From NCBI GenBank assembly GCA_029968055.1, contig JASCNX010000005.1, positions 248,001 to 312,000 of the forward strand: DNA of 64,000 bases, read 5' to 3'. This DNA is from Xenophilus aerolatus. GTDB taxonomy: Bacteria > Pseudomonadota > Gammaproteobacteria > Burkholderiales > Burkholderiaceae_C. The notes under the pieces are model-generated. The model saw only the letters and a list, made by a program, of their open reading frames with translations. It had not been told where the DNA came from and ran no database searches. Below, piece after piece: positions 1-6,582 of the stretch (position 1 is its first letter; every line of letters begins with the position of its first letter). A program made the translations under genes and the position numbers.

Positions 1-702
1 ACCCAGCGTCGACCAGTGGCCGAAGGCGAGCACCGCGTCGGCCGTGCGGCGGCCCGGCACGTCGAACCAGGGGAGGTAGCCGGCCGGTGCCTCGCCGGCG
101 CCGTCCTTGGTCTCGAACTCCATCTCGCCGTCCGCGGTACAGAAACGCAGCCGCGTGAGGGCATTGACGATGACGCGCAGGCGGGCGCTGCCGGTCAGCG
201 TGTCGTCCCAGCGTGCCGGTTCGTTGCCGTACATCTCGGTGAGGAAACCGCCGAGCGCCGGCCCGCGCAGCACGGCTTCGAGCTCGGCCGCGCAGGCCAT
301 GGTCGTGGCCACGTCCCAGGCCGGCAGCACGCCGGCGTGGACCATCAACAGGTCCTGCCCGCCGATGCGCCGGTGCAGCGCCATCGATTGCCCCCGCAGC
401 CAGTCGAGCAGCGCGGCGCGGTCGGGCGCGGCGAGGATCGGCCCCAGCGTGTCGCGGCGGCCCGGCTTGCGCACGCCGTGGGCCACGCCCAGCAGGTGCA
501 GGTCGTGGTTGCCCAGCAGGCTCTGCGCCGCGGCGCCCAGCGCCTGCACGCGACGCAGCACCGCCAGGGAGTCGGGGCCGCGGTTGACCAGGTCGCCCAG
601 CAGCACCAGCTGGTCGCAGCTGGGCGAGAAAGCGATCTCGCCGAGCAGGCGGCCCAGGGCTTCGTCGCAGCCCTGCACATCGCCGATGAGATAGAGTGAC
701 AT
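1..702 (-). CDS. apaH: Symmetrical bis(5'-nucleosyl)-tetraphosphatase ApaH (C-terminus cut by window edge)
   Basis: Hydrolyses Ap4A symmetrically to two ADP, a cytoplasmic metallophosphoesterase linked to alarmone turnover. From the start at 702 the protein begins MSLYLIGDVQG. The calcineurin-like metal motifs follow in order: GDVQG (Asp8), GDLVNRGPDS (Asp37, Asn40) and GNHD (residues 64-67), then VHAG near residue 122. The arrangement and spacing match ApaH. The frame stays open to base 1, so the last few dozen residues lie outside the window. It is divergent from the CNNM/CBS gene, with only 24 bases between the two start codons, so their promoters must overlap coding sequence or each other. 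Confidence 0.93.
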   Translation of the reverse strand, partial: MSLYLIGDVQGCDEALGRLLGEIAFSPSCDQLVLLGDLVNRGPDSLAVLRRVQALGAAAQSLLGNHDLHLLGVAHGVRKPGRRDTLGPILAAPDRAALLDWLRGQSMALHRRIGGQDLLMVHAGVLPAWDVATTMACAAELEAVLRGPALGGFLTEMYGNEPARWDDTLTGSARLRVIVNALTRLRFCTADGEMEFETKDGAGEAPAGYLPWFDVPGRRTADAVLAFGHWSTLG

Positions 703-726
703 TCCTTCATTCTCTCCCCGCCCTCG

Positions 727-2052
727 ATGGACGTTCTTCTGTTGGCATTGCTGACGACGTGCAATGCCTTGTTCGCGATGTCCGAAATGGCGCTGGCCAC
801 CAGCCGGCGCGCCCGACTGGCCGCCCTGGCCGAAGCCGGCGATGCCGGTGCCATCGCCGCCCTCAAGTTGATGGAGTCGCCGACGCAGTTCCTGTCGACG
901 GTGCAGATCGGCATCACCTCCATCGGCATGCTCAGCGGTATCGTGGGCGAAGCGGCCTTCGCCGGGCCGCTGGCCGTGTGGATGGAGTCGCACGGCATGG
1001 GCGAGGGCACGGCGAGCGTGGCGTCCACGGCGCTGGTGGTCACGGCCATCACCTTCTTCACCATCATCTTCGGCGAGCTGGTGCCCAAGCGCATCGGGCA
1101 GCTGTACCCGGAGCCGGTGTCGCGCTGGATCGCACGGCCCATGAGGATGCTGGCGAAGGTCGCCAAGCCCTTCGTGTGGCTGCTCTCGGGCGCCACGGCC
1201 ACGGTGCTCAAGCTGCTGCGCATCGACTCGTCGGCGGCGCGTGCCGTGACCGAGGAGGAGATCTCCGCCAGCCTGGAAGAGGGCGTCGATGCCGGCGTCA
1301 TCGAGATGCACGAGCACCAGATGGTGCGCAACGTTTTCCACCTCGACGAGCGGCGCCTGTCCTCGCTGATGGTGCCGCGCGCCGACATCGAATGGATGCA
1401 GGCCGGCTTCACCGTGGCCGACGCGCTCGACAAGGTGGCGGCGGCCGCGGCGCTGAACCTCGTGCATTCCTGGTACCCGGTGTGCCGCAACTCGCTGGAC
1501 GACGTGGTCGGCGTAATCAGCGTGGCCCGCCTGCTGCAGCTGGGCCGCGACCACGAGGGCACGATCGAATCGGCCGTGCAGACCGCCTCCTTCGTGCCCG
1601 AGACGCTGACCGGCCTCGAGCTGCTCGAGCAGTTCCGCGCCCGCGCCGGGCGGCTGGTGTTCGTGGTCGACGAATACGGCGTGGTCCAGGGCCTGATGAC
1701 GCCGCGCGACCTGCTCGAAGCCATCACCGGCGAGCTGCAGCCCGGCATGGCCACCGACGCCTGGGCCACGCCCGGCGGCGACGGAAGCTGGGAGCTCGAC
1801 GGGTTGATGCCCGTGTCGGAACTGCGCGCGCGCCTGGCGATCCGCGAGCTGCCCGACGAGGAGCGCGGCCGCTACAACACCGTGGCCGGTCTGCTGATGT
1901 CGGTGTCGGGCCACCTCCCCGAGGTCGGCGAGCGCATCGACTGCGCGGGCTGGCAGTTCGAGGTGCTGGCGCTCGACGGCCGGCGCATCGACCGCGTGTG
2001 CGCGCGGGCGATCGAGGAACCGGCCGAGGCCGGCCTGTCGACGCAGGACTGA
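727..2052 (+). CDS. CNNM/CBS-domain membrane protein (HlyC/CorC family)
   Basis: A 441-residue inner-membrane protein of the DUF21/CNNM-CBS-CorC_HlyC type. The family has been linked to Mg2+/Co2+ efflux and is often annotated as hemolysin-like. The first ~150 residues are hydrophobic, with the conserved GELVPK motif at 116-121. A CBS pair spans about residues 210-335 (MVPRAD, and VVDEYGVVQGLMTPRD with a DLLEAITGE tail). A C-terminal CorC_HlyC domain ends the protein (ELDGLMPVSEL, YNTVAGLLM). Length and domain order are normal for the family. The ion transported cannot be told from sequence. A REP-like inverted repeat lies directly downstream and may act as a terminator. Confidence 0.9.
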   Translation: MDVLLLALLTTCNALFAMSEMALATSRRARLAALAEAGDAGAIAALKLMESPTQFLSTVQIGITSIGMLSGIVGEAAFAGPLAVWMESHGMGEGTASVASTALVVTAITFFTIIFGELVPKRIGQLYPEPVSRWIARPMRMLAKVAKPFVWLLSGATATVLKLLRIDSSAARAVTEEEISASLEEGVDAGVIEMHEHQMVRNVFHLDERRLSSLMVPRADIEWMQAGFTVADALDKVAAAAALNLVHSWYPVCRNSLDDVVGVISVARLLQLGRDHEGTIESAVQTASFVPETLTGLELLEQFRARAGRLVFVVDEYGVVQGLMTPRDLLEAITGELQPGMATDAWATPGGDGSWELDGLMPVSELRARLAIRELPDEERGRYNTVAGLLMSVSGHLPEVGERIDCAGWQFEVLALDGRRIDRVCARAIEEPAEAGLSTQD

Positions 2053-2078
2053 CGCAGGCAGTCTGCGCTCATCGCTAG

Positions 2079-2139
2079 CCGTTCGGGCTGAGCCTGTCGA
2101 AGCCCTGCACCGCGCTTCGAGAGGCTCAGCGTGAACGGG
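2079..2139. repeat. REP-like inverted repeat (TTCGGGCTGAGCCTGTCGAAG family), copy 1
   Basis: The left arm CCGTTCGGGCTGAGCCTGTC pairs with a right arm reading CGAGAGGCTCAGCGTGAACGG, separated by a short GC-rich spacer and followed by a T-rich stretch. It sits between two convergent genes and could serve as a shared terminator. Related copies lie at 12614-12675, 21397-21481 and 57188-57271. Confidence 0.8.
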
Positions 2140-2168
2140 TTTTGTTGTCGAATGCCCGTGGGGCCGCG

Positions 2169-2684
2169 TCAGGGCGCGGCGGCGATGTCGGCGTGCCGCG
2201 GATGCGCGCGCCGCCACTGCCAGGGCGGCGTCGCGGCCGAGCCCTCGCGCCAGAGCCCGCGACGGTGCGTGCGGGCATCGTCCTCGGCGGCGGCATAGCG
2301 CGCGCGCTCGTCCGCCGTCTGGGCCGATGCGAAATGCCGGTACCACCACGCCTGGCCCGCGGCCACCAGCGCCAGCCCGGCATCGACCGTGGGCGGCGCA
2401 TCGGGCGTCTCGGCCGGCGCCACCCACACCTGGCAGACGCGGCGCTCGTAGCGGTCCGTGTCCACGCAGGCCAGGCGCACGGGCCGCCGGGCGACCAGCG
2501 ACGCCAGCAGCTGCCGCGCACGCCGGCCGTAGGGTTGGCCATGCTCCGGCGCGTCGATGGCGTGCAGCCGCACGGTGACGACGTCCTGCTTGCCGCCGCG
2601 GCCCGTGTCGCAGCGCGCGTGCAGGGTGTCGCCGTCCTGGACGGTCAGCACGGTGCAAAGGAGGAGGGTGGCGGCCAGCGGCAT
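2169..2684 (-). CDS. Thermonuclease-family (SNase-like) protein, probably exported
   Basis: A 171-residue protein with a single staphylococcal-nuclease-like domain, predicted to cleave nucleic acid or bind it through an OB fold. A short hydrophobic N-terminus (MPLAATLLLCTVL) runs straight into the domain hallmark VQDGDTLHARC. RLHAIDAPE and GQPYGRRARQLL follow, carrying conserved Arg and acidic residues. The C-terminus has the usual LWREGSAATPPWQWRR pattern ('P..W.WR'). The ATG at 2684 was chosen because the longer open frame upstream is Arg/Pro-rich and not protein-like. The hydrophobic start could be a signal peptide or a signal anchor. It converges with the preceding gene across the REP-like element. 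Confidence 0.85.
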   Translation of the reverse strand: MPLAATLLLCTVLTVQDGDTLHARCDTGRGGKQDVVTVRLHAIDAPEHGQPYGRRARQLLASLVARRPVRLACVDTDRYERRVCQVWVAPAETPDAPPTVDAGLALVAAGQAWWYRHFASAQTADERARYAAAEDDARTHRRGLWREGSAATPPWQWRRAHPRHADIAAAP

Positions 2685-2880
2685 GGAACGGAAAATCGGG
2701 GCTCGGGTCGGGGCAGGAGGCCTGTGGCTACACTCGTGCGCCCATGGCGACGCGCGCCGATCGCGTGCCGGCACGCGCGTCGCGGCCACGGAGTATCGCG
2801 GCGCACTGCGCCCCTCTAGCCCCGGTTGCAGCCCGTTTCCTTTCATGCCCGCTGCACCCCCCTGTACGGAGACATCCCCC

Positions 2881-4020
2881 ATGCCCGGCCTGCTTCCCGA
2901 CATCGATCCCGATGGCCTGCTCGAGTTCTCGGTCGTCTACACCGACCGCGCGCTCAACCACATGTCCAAGCGCTTCACCGGTGTGGTGCAGGACATCCTG
3001 GCCATGCTCAAGGAGGTCTACCACGCGCACACGGCCGTGCTGGTGCCCGGCAGCGGCACCTTCGGCATGGAAGCCGTGGCGCGCCAGTTCGCCAACAAGG
3101 AGAAGGTGCTGATCATCCGCAACGGCTGGTTCAGCTACCGCTGGAGCCAGATCTTCGACGCCGGTGGCCTGGGCGGCGGCGCCATCGTCTGCAAGGCGCG
3201 CAAGCAGGGCGACGGGCCGCAAGCGCCCTGGGCGCCGTGCCCGGCCGAGGAAGTCGCGGCTGCGATCCGTGCCGAAAAGCCCAAGGTCGTGTTCGCGCCG
3301 CATGTGGAAACCGCCAGCGGCATCCTGCTGCCCGACGACTACCTGCGCACCGTGAGCGCGGCGGCGCACGAGGTGGGCGCGCTCTTCGTGCTCGACTGCG
3401 TGGCCTCCGGCGCGATGTGGGTCGACATGCAGGCCACCGGCGTCGACGTGCTCATCAGCGCACCGCAGAAGGGCTGGAGCGGCTCGCCCTGCTGCGCCAT
3501 GGTCATGCTGAGCGAACGCGCGCGGCAGGCCATCGAAGGCACGACCAGCAGCAGCTTCTCGTGCGACCTCAAGAAGTGGATGCAGATCGCCGAGGGCTAC
3601 GAGAAGGGCCAGCACGCCTACCACACCACCATGCCGACCGACGCGCTGGTGCGCCTGCGCGACGTGATGCGCGAGACGCGCGAGTGGGGCTTCGCGCCCG
3701 TGAAGGCCGCGCAGGTGGAGTTGGGCCAGAAGGTGCGCGCGCTGCTGGAGTCGCGCGGTTTCCCGAGCGTGGCGGCCGAGGGCTTCAAGGCACCCGGCGT
3801 GGTGGTGAGCTACACCACCGACCCCGGCATCCAGAGCGCGAAGAAGTTCATCGAGGCCGGCCTGCAGACCGCGTCCGGCGTGCCGCTGCAGTGCGACGAG
3901 GGCCCGGACTTCATGAGCTTCCGCATCGGCCTGTTCGGGCTCGAGAAGTGGCACAACGTCGACCGCACCGTCGGCCACCTCGCCACGGCGCTCGACAAGG
4001 TGGCGCCCCGCGCCGCCTGA
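2881..4020 (+). CDS. Class-V PLP-dependent aminotransferase (alanine-glyoxylate/serine-pyruvate type)
   Basis: A 379-residue fold-type I PLP enzyme of the alanine-glyoxylate/serine-glyoxylate aminotransferase group. The PLP lysine is in SAPQKGW (Lys197). The cofactor-binding segment PGSGTFGMEAVARQF (56-70) and the Asp of LDCVASG (172) are also recognisable. The ATG at 2881 follows GGAGACATCCCCC, which supplies a ribosome-binding site, so the longer open frame upstream was rejected. The 3' end faces the DUF938 methyltransferase with only 15 bases between stop codons. The exact amino donor and acceptor cannot be read from the sequence. Confidence 0.9.
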   Translation: MPGLLPDIDPDGLLEFSVVYTDRALNHMSKRFTGVVQDILAMLKEVYHAHTAVLVPGSGTFGMEAVARQFANKEKVLIIRNGWFSYRWSQIFDAGGLGGGAIVCKARKQGDGPQAPWAPCPAEEVAAAIRAEKPKVVFAPHVETASGILLPDDYLRTVSAAAHEVGALFVLDCVASGAMWVDMQATGVDVLISAPQKGWSGSPCCAMVMLSERARQAIEGTTSSSFSCDLKKWMQIAEGYEKGQHAYHTTMPTDALVRLRDVMRETREWGFAPVKAAQVELGQKVRALLESRGFPSVAAEGFKAPGVVVSYTTDPGIQSAKKFIEAGLQTASGVPLQCDEGPDFMSFRIGLFGLEKWHNVDRTVGHLATALDKVAPRAA

Positions 4021-4035
4021 ACCCGACGCACGGCG

Positions 4036-4650
4036 CTAGCGCCGGTCGAACACCAGCAGCAGGTTGTTGGCCGGCATCGCGATGCGTTCGGCCAGCGTGA
4101 GGCCGGCGGCGTCGGCGCAGGTCGCCACCGTGCCCAGCGTGCGCAGGCCCCACGCCGCGTTGCGCCGGCGCAGGTCGGCATCGAAAGCCGCGTTGCCCGG
4201 CGCAAGCGCTTCGCCTTCGACAACGAAGGGCCCGTACACCACCAGCCGGCCCCCGGGCCGCAGCGCCTGCCCGGCGCCGCGCATCAACCCCTGGGTCGCT
4301 TCCCAGGGCGAGATGTGGACCATGTTGGCAACGTAGACCAGGTTCAGCGATGCGGCGGGCACGCGCCAGTCGGCGTCGCGCACGTCGAGTGCCACCGGCG
4401 AGGCCACGTTCGGCAGGCCGGCGCACCGGGCGGCGATCACCGCATGCATCGGCGCCTCGGGCTCGGTGGGCTGCCATTGCCAGCCGGGCAGGGCGGCGGC
4501 GAAATGTGCCGCGTGCTGGCCCGTGCCGGCCGCCACTTCCAGCGCCTGGCCGGTGGCCGGCAGGCGCTGCAGCAGTTCGGCCAGGATCGGCACCTTGTTG
4601 CGGTCGGAGGCGGGGCTGGTGGGAAGGGGTGGCGTGCCGGTGGGCGTCAT
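4036..4650 (-). CDS. SAM-dependent methyltransferase, DUF938 family
   Basis: A 204-residue class-I methyltransferase of the DUF938 family. The N-terminal SPASDRNKVPILAELL stretch is typical of the family. Motif I is EVAAGTGQHAAHFA (about 39-52), followed by WQPTE, then NLVYVANMVHISPW, which is diagnostic of DUF938, and a late GGRLVVYGPF strand. The substrate is not known for this family. The start at 4650 was preferred over a longer open frame whose extra N-terminus is Arg-rich and unlike the family. Confidence 0.88.
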   Translation of the reverse strand: MTPTGTPPLPTSPASDRNKVPILAELLQRLPATGQALEVAAGTGQHAAHFAAALPGWQWQPTEPEAPMHAVIAARCAGLPNVASPVALDVRDADWRVPAASLNLVYVANMVHISPWEATQGLMRGAGQALRPGGRLVVYGPFVVEGEALAPGNAAFDADLRRRNAAWGLRTLGTVATCADAAGLTLAERIAMPANNLLLVFDRR

Positions 4651-4844
4651 CGTTGTCCTGCGGTTGGGCGCGCCACGGCGGCGATTCGCCCGCAGCCCGG
4701 TAGTGTGCCGGTCAGGTCGGCTGCTGCACATTGCGGCTACGCTGGCGCCGGCCGCGTCGATCAGACCTGGGGCCAGGCGCCAGCCGGACCTCGAGCGGGC
4801 CGGCCATCCGGGGAGCCACGCAGTCCTTCGAGAGGGGCATCGAC

Positions 4845-5267
4845 ATGCCGACAAGGAGATTCCTGAAATGCCTGTGCGCAGGCATGTCGCTGAGCGCAGC
4901 CATCGCTGGCGCCCAACAGGCGAGCACCGTGGAGGTGGAGCGCCGGACGAGCGAGGGGCGCGAGGTGCGGCTGAGCACCGAGGTCAGCTGGGACGGCCAG
5001 TGTCGGCGGCAGGGCACGCCCGTGGTGACGGTGATCGCGCCTCCCGCTTCCGGCGACATCAGCACCCGTCCCGCCAGCAAGATCGTGCAGGGGAACCTGG
5101 TCGGGAGCACCTCGTGCGCTGGGATGCGGATGGAGGGCGTCGGCGTGTTCTATGCGCCCCGGCCCGGCTTCCAAGGCAGCGACCAGGTGCGCTACGACGT
5201 CCGCTTTCCGAACGGCCAGACGCTCCATTTCGTCGCGCACATCGAGGTGCAAGCACCAGCGCGCTGA
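4845..5267 (+). CDS. Secreted hypothetical protein with signal peptide
   Basis: A 140-residue protein I do not recognise. Its N-terminus (MPTRRFLKCLCAGMSLSAAIAGAQQ) is a convincing Sec signal peptide with cleavage near AGA-QQ. The mature part is beta-rich, with two cysteines that could form a disulfide (DGQCRRQG, TSCAGM). Its end, APRPGFQGSDQVRYDVRFPNGQ, resembles Ig-like or cadherin-like folds found in periplasmic proteins. The start at 4845 was chosen for the signal peptide. It stands alone between a divergent methyltransferase and a tRNA gene. Confidence 0.7.
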   Translation: MPTRRFLKCLCAGMSLSAAIAGAQQASTVEVERRTSEGREVRLSTEVSWDGQCRRQGTPVVTVIAPPASGDISTRPASKIVQGNLVGSTSCAGMRMEGVGVFYAPRPGFQGSDQVRYDVRFPNGQTLHFVAHIEVQAPAR

Positions 5268-5305
5268 CCATCGACGCCGGGCCGGACCCTGGCGAGCCGC
5301 CAAAG

Positions 5306-5343
5306 AAAAAGTCCGCAAGCACCGGAATGCTTGCGGACTTTTT
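5306..5343 (-). terminator. Intrinsic terminator (bidirectional form) behind tRNA-Thr
   Basis: A perfect 10-bp stem (GTCCGCAAGC / GCTTGCGGAC) with an 8-base loop is flanked by A5 on the left and T5 on the right. It lies 3 bases beyond the CCA end of the minus-strand tRNA gene and also 38 bases after the plus-strand secreted-protein gene, so it can end transcription from both sides. Confidence 0.9.
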
Positions 5344-5346
5344 GAC

Positions 5347-5422
5347 TGGTGCCGGAGAGATGAATCGAACACCCGACCTTCTCATTACGAATGAGCTGCT
5401 CTACCGACTGAGCTACACCGGC
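5347..5422 (-). tRNA. tRNA-Thr (anticodon CGT)
   Basis: A 76-nt cloverleaf reads on the minus strand with CCA encoded. It has a GCCGGTG acceptor strand, GCTC/GAGC D-stem, anticodon loop TTCGTAA (anticodon CGT, codon ACG), T-loop TTCGATT and discriminator A. The layout closely follows E. coli tRNA-Thr(CGT), including the G27-A43 mispair. The acceptor stem has an unpaired U6-U67. Transcription ends at the hairpin at 5306-5343. Confidence 0.95.
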
Positions 5423-5447
5423 GAAGCCTGCGAGTATAGCGTATCCG

Positions 5448-6455
5448 TCAGGCGCCGTTGTGGTAATCGGTCACGCGCTCGACCTCGTTCTTCGAGCCCA
5501 GGAACACGGCCACGCGCTCGTGGAGCTTGGTCGGTTGCAGGTCCAGGATGCGCTGCTTGCCGTTGGTGGCGGCGCCGCCGGCCTGCTCGACCAGCCAGGC
5601 CATGGGGTTGGCCTCGTACATCAGGCGCAGCTTGCCGGCCTTCTCGGGCTCGCGCTTGTCCCAGGGGTACATGAAGATGCCGCCGCGCGTGAGGATGCGG
5701 TGCACGTCGGCCACCATGCTGGCGATCCAGCGCATGTTGAAGTCCTTGCCGCGCGGGCCGTCCTTGCCGGCCAGGCATTCGTCCACGTAGCGTTTCACCG
5801 GGGCGTCCCAGTGGCGCATGTTGCTCATGTTGATGGCGAATTCCTTGGTGTCGGCCGGGATCTGCACGTTCTCCTGCGTCAGCACGAAGCTGCCCTGCTC
5901 GCGGTCGAGCGTGAACATCGCCACGCCGTCGCCCACGGTGAGCACCAGCGTCGTCGACGGGCCATACACGCAGTAGCCCGCCGCGACCTGCTTGACGCCG
6001 GCCTGCAGGAAATCGGCCTCCTGCACGCCGGGGTGGTCGTCGGGCTTCTTCAGCACGCTGAAGATGGTGCCGATGCTCACGTTGACGTCGATGTTGCTGG
6101 AGCCGTCGAGCGGGTCGAACAGCAGCAGGTACTCGCCCTGCGGGTAGCGGCTGGGCACCAGGTGGATGCTGTCCATCTCCTCGCTGGCCATGGCCGCCAG
6201 GTGGCCGCCCCATTCGTTGGCCTCGATCAGCACTTCGTTGGAGATGATGTCCAGCTTCTTCTGGACTTCGCCCTGCACGTTCTCGCTTTCGGCACTGCCG
6301 AGCACGCCGCCCAGCGCGCCCTTGTTGACGGCCATGCTGATGCTCTTGCAGGCGCGGGCCACCACTTCGAGCAGCAGGCGCAGCTGCGCCGGGATGGAGC
6401 CGTCGACGCGTTGCTGCTCGACGAGGTAGCGGGTGAGGGAAACTTTCTGCGCCAT
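5448..6455 (-). CDS. fbp: Fructose-1,6-bisphosphatase class 1
   Basis: Hydrolyses fructose-1,6-bisphosphate to fructose-6-phosphate in gluconeogenesis. The 335-residue protein has the class-I metal site [13 protein letters not shown] (Asp114, Asp117), the upstream SEEMD acidic residues (92-95) and the late [20 protein letters not shown] segment that is typical of the family. Length is normal. It is the last gene of a minus-strand series HAD phosphatase - pepN - fbp, though 127 bases with a hairpin-rich element separate it from pepN, so it may have its own promoter. Confidence 0.97.
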   Translation of the reverse strand: MAQKVSLTRYLVEQQRVDGSIPAQLRLLLEVVARACKSISMAVNKGALGGVLGSAESENVQGEVQKKLDIISNEVLIEANEWGGHLAAMASEEMDSIHLVPSRYPQGEYLLLFDPLDGSSNIDVNVSIGTIFSVLKKPDDHPGVQEADFLQAGVKQVAAGYCVYGPSTTLVLTVGDGVAMFTLDREQGSFVLTQENVQIPADTKEFAINMSNMRHWDAPVKRYVDECLAGKDGPRGKDFNMRWIASMVADVHRILTRGGIFMYPWDKREPEKAGKLRLMYEANPMAWLVEQAGGAATNGKQRILDLQPTKLHERVAVFLGSKNEVERVTDYHNGA

Positions 6456-6520
6456 GGGCGGCCTCCGGAGGTCAGGAAACTGGATGTTCTTTCAGGGCAC
6501 CCGTGGAACCGGCTTTGCCG

Positions 6521-6581
6521 GGCCACTGGGTGCGCCCCCTTCGCGGAGCAGAAGGGGGAGCCGCGAAGCGGCTTGGGGGTT
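6521..6581. repeat. Hairpin-rich intergenic element between pepN and fbp
   Basis: The stretch contains CCCCCTTC ... GAAGGGGG and GCCGC-GAA-GCGGC inverted repeats ending in CTTGGGGGTT. I recall similar 'CCCTTC...GAAGGGGGAGCCGCGAAGCGGC' elements as common intergenic repeats in Comamonadaceae. It may act as a terminator for pepN. No second copy is present in this window. Confidence 0.55.
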
Positions 6582-6582
6582 G

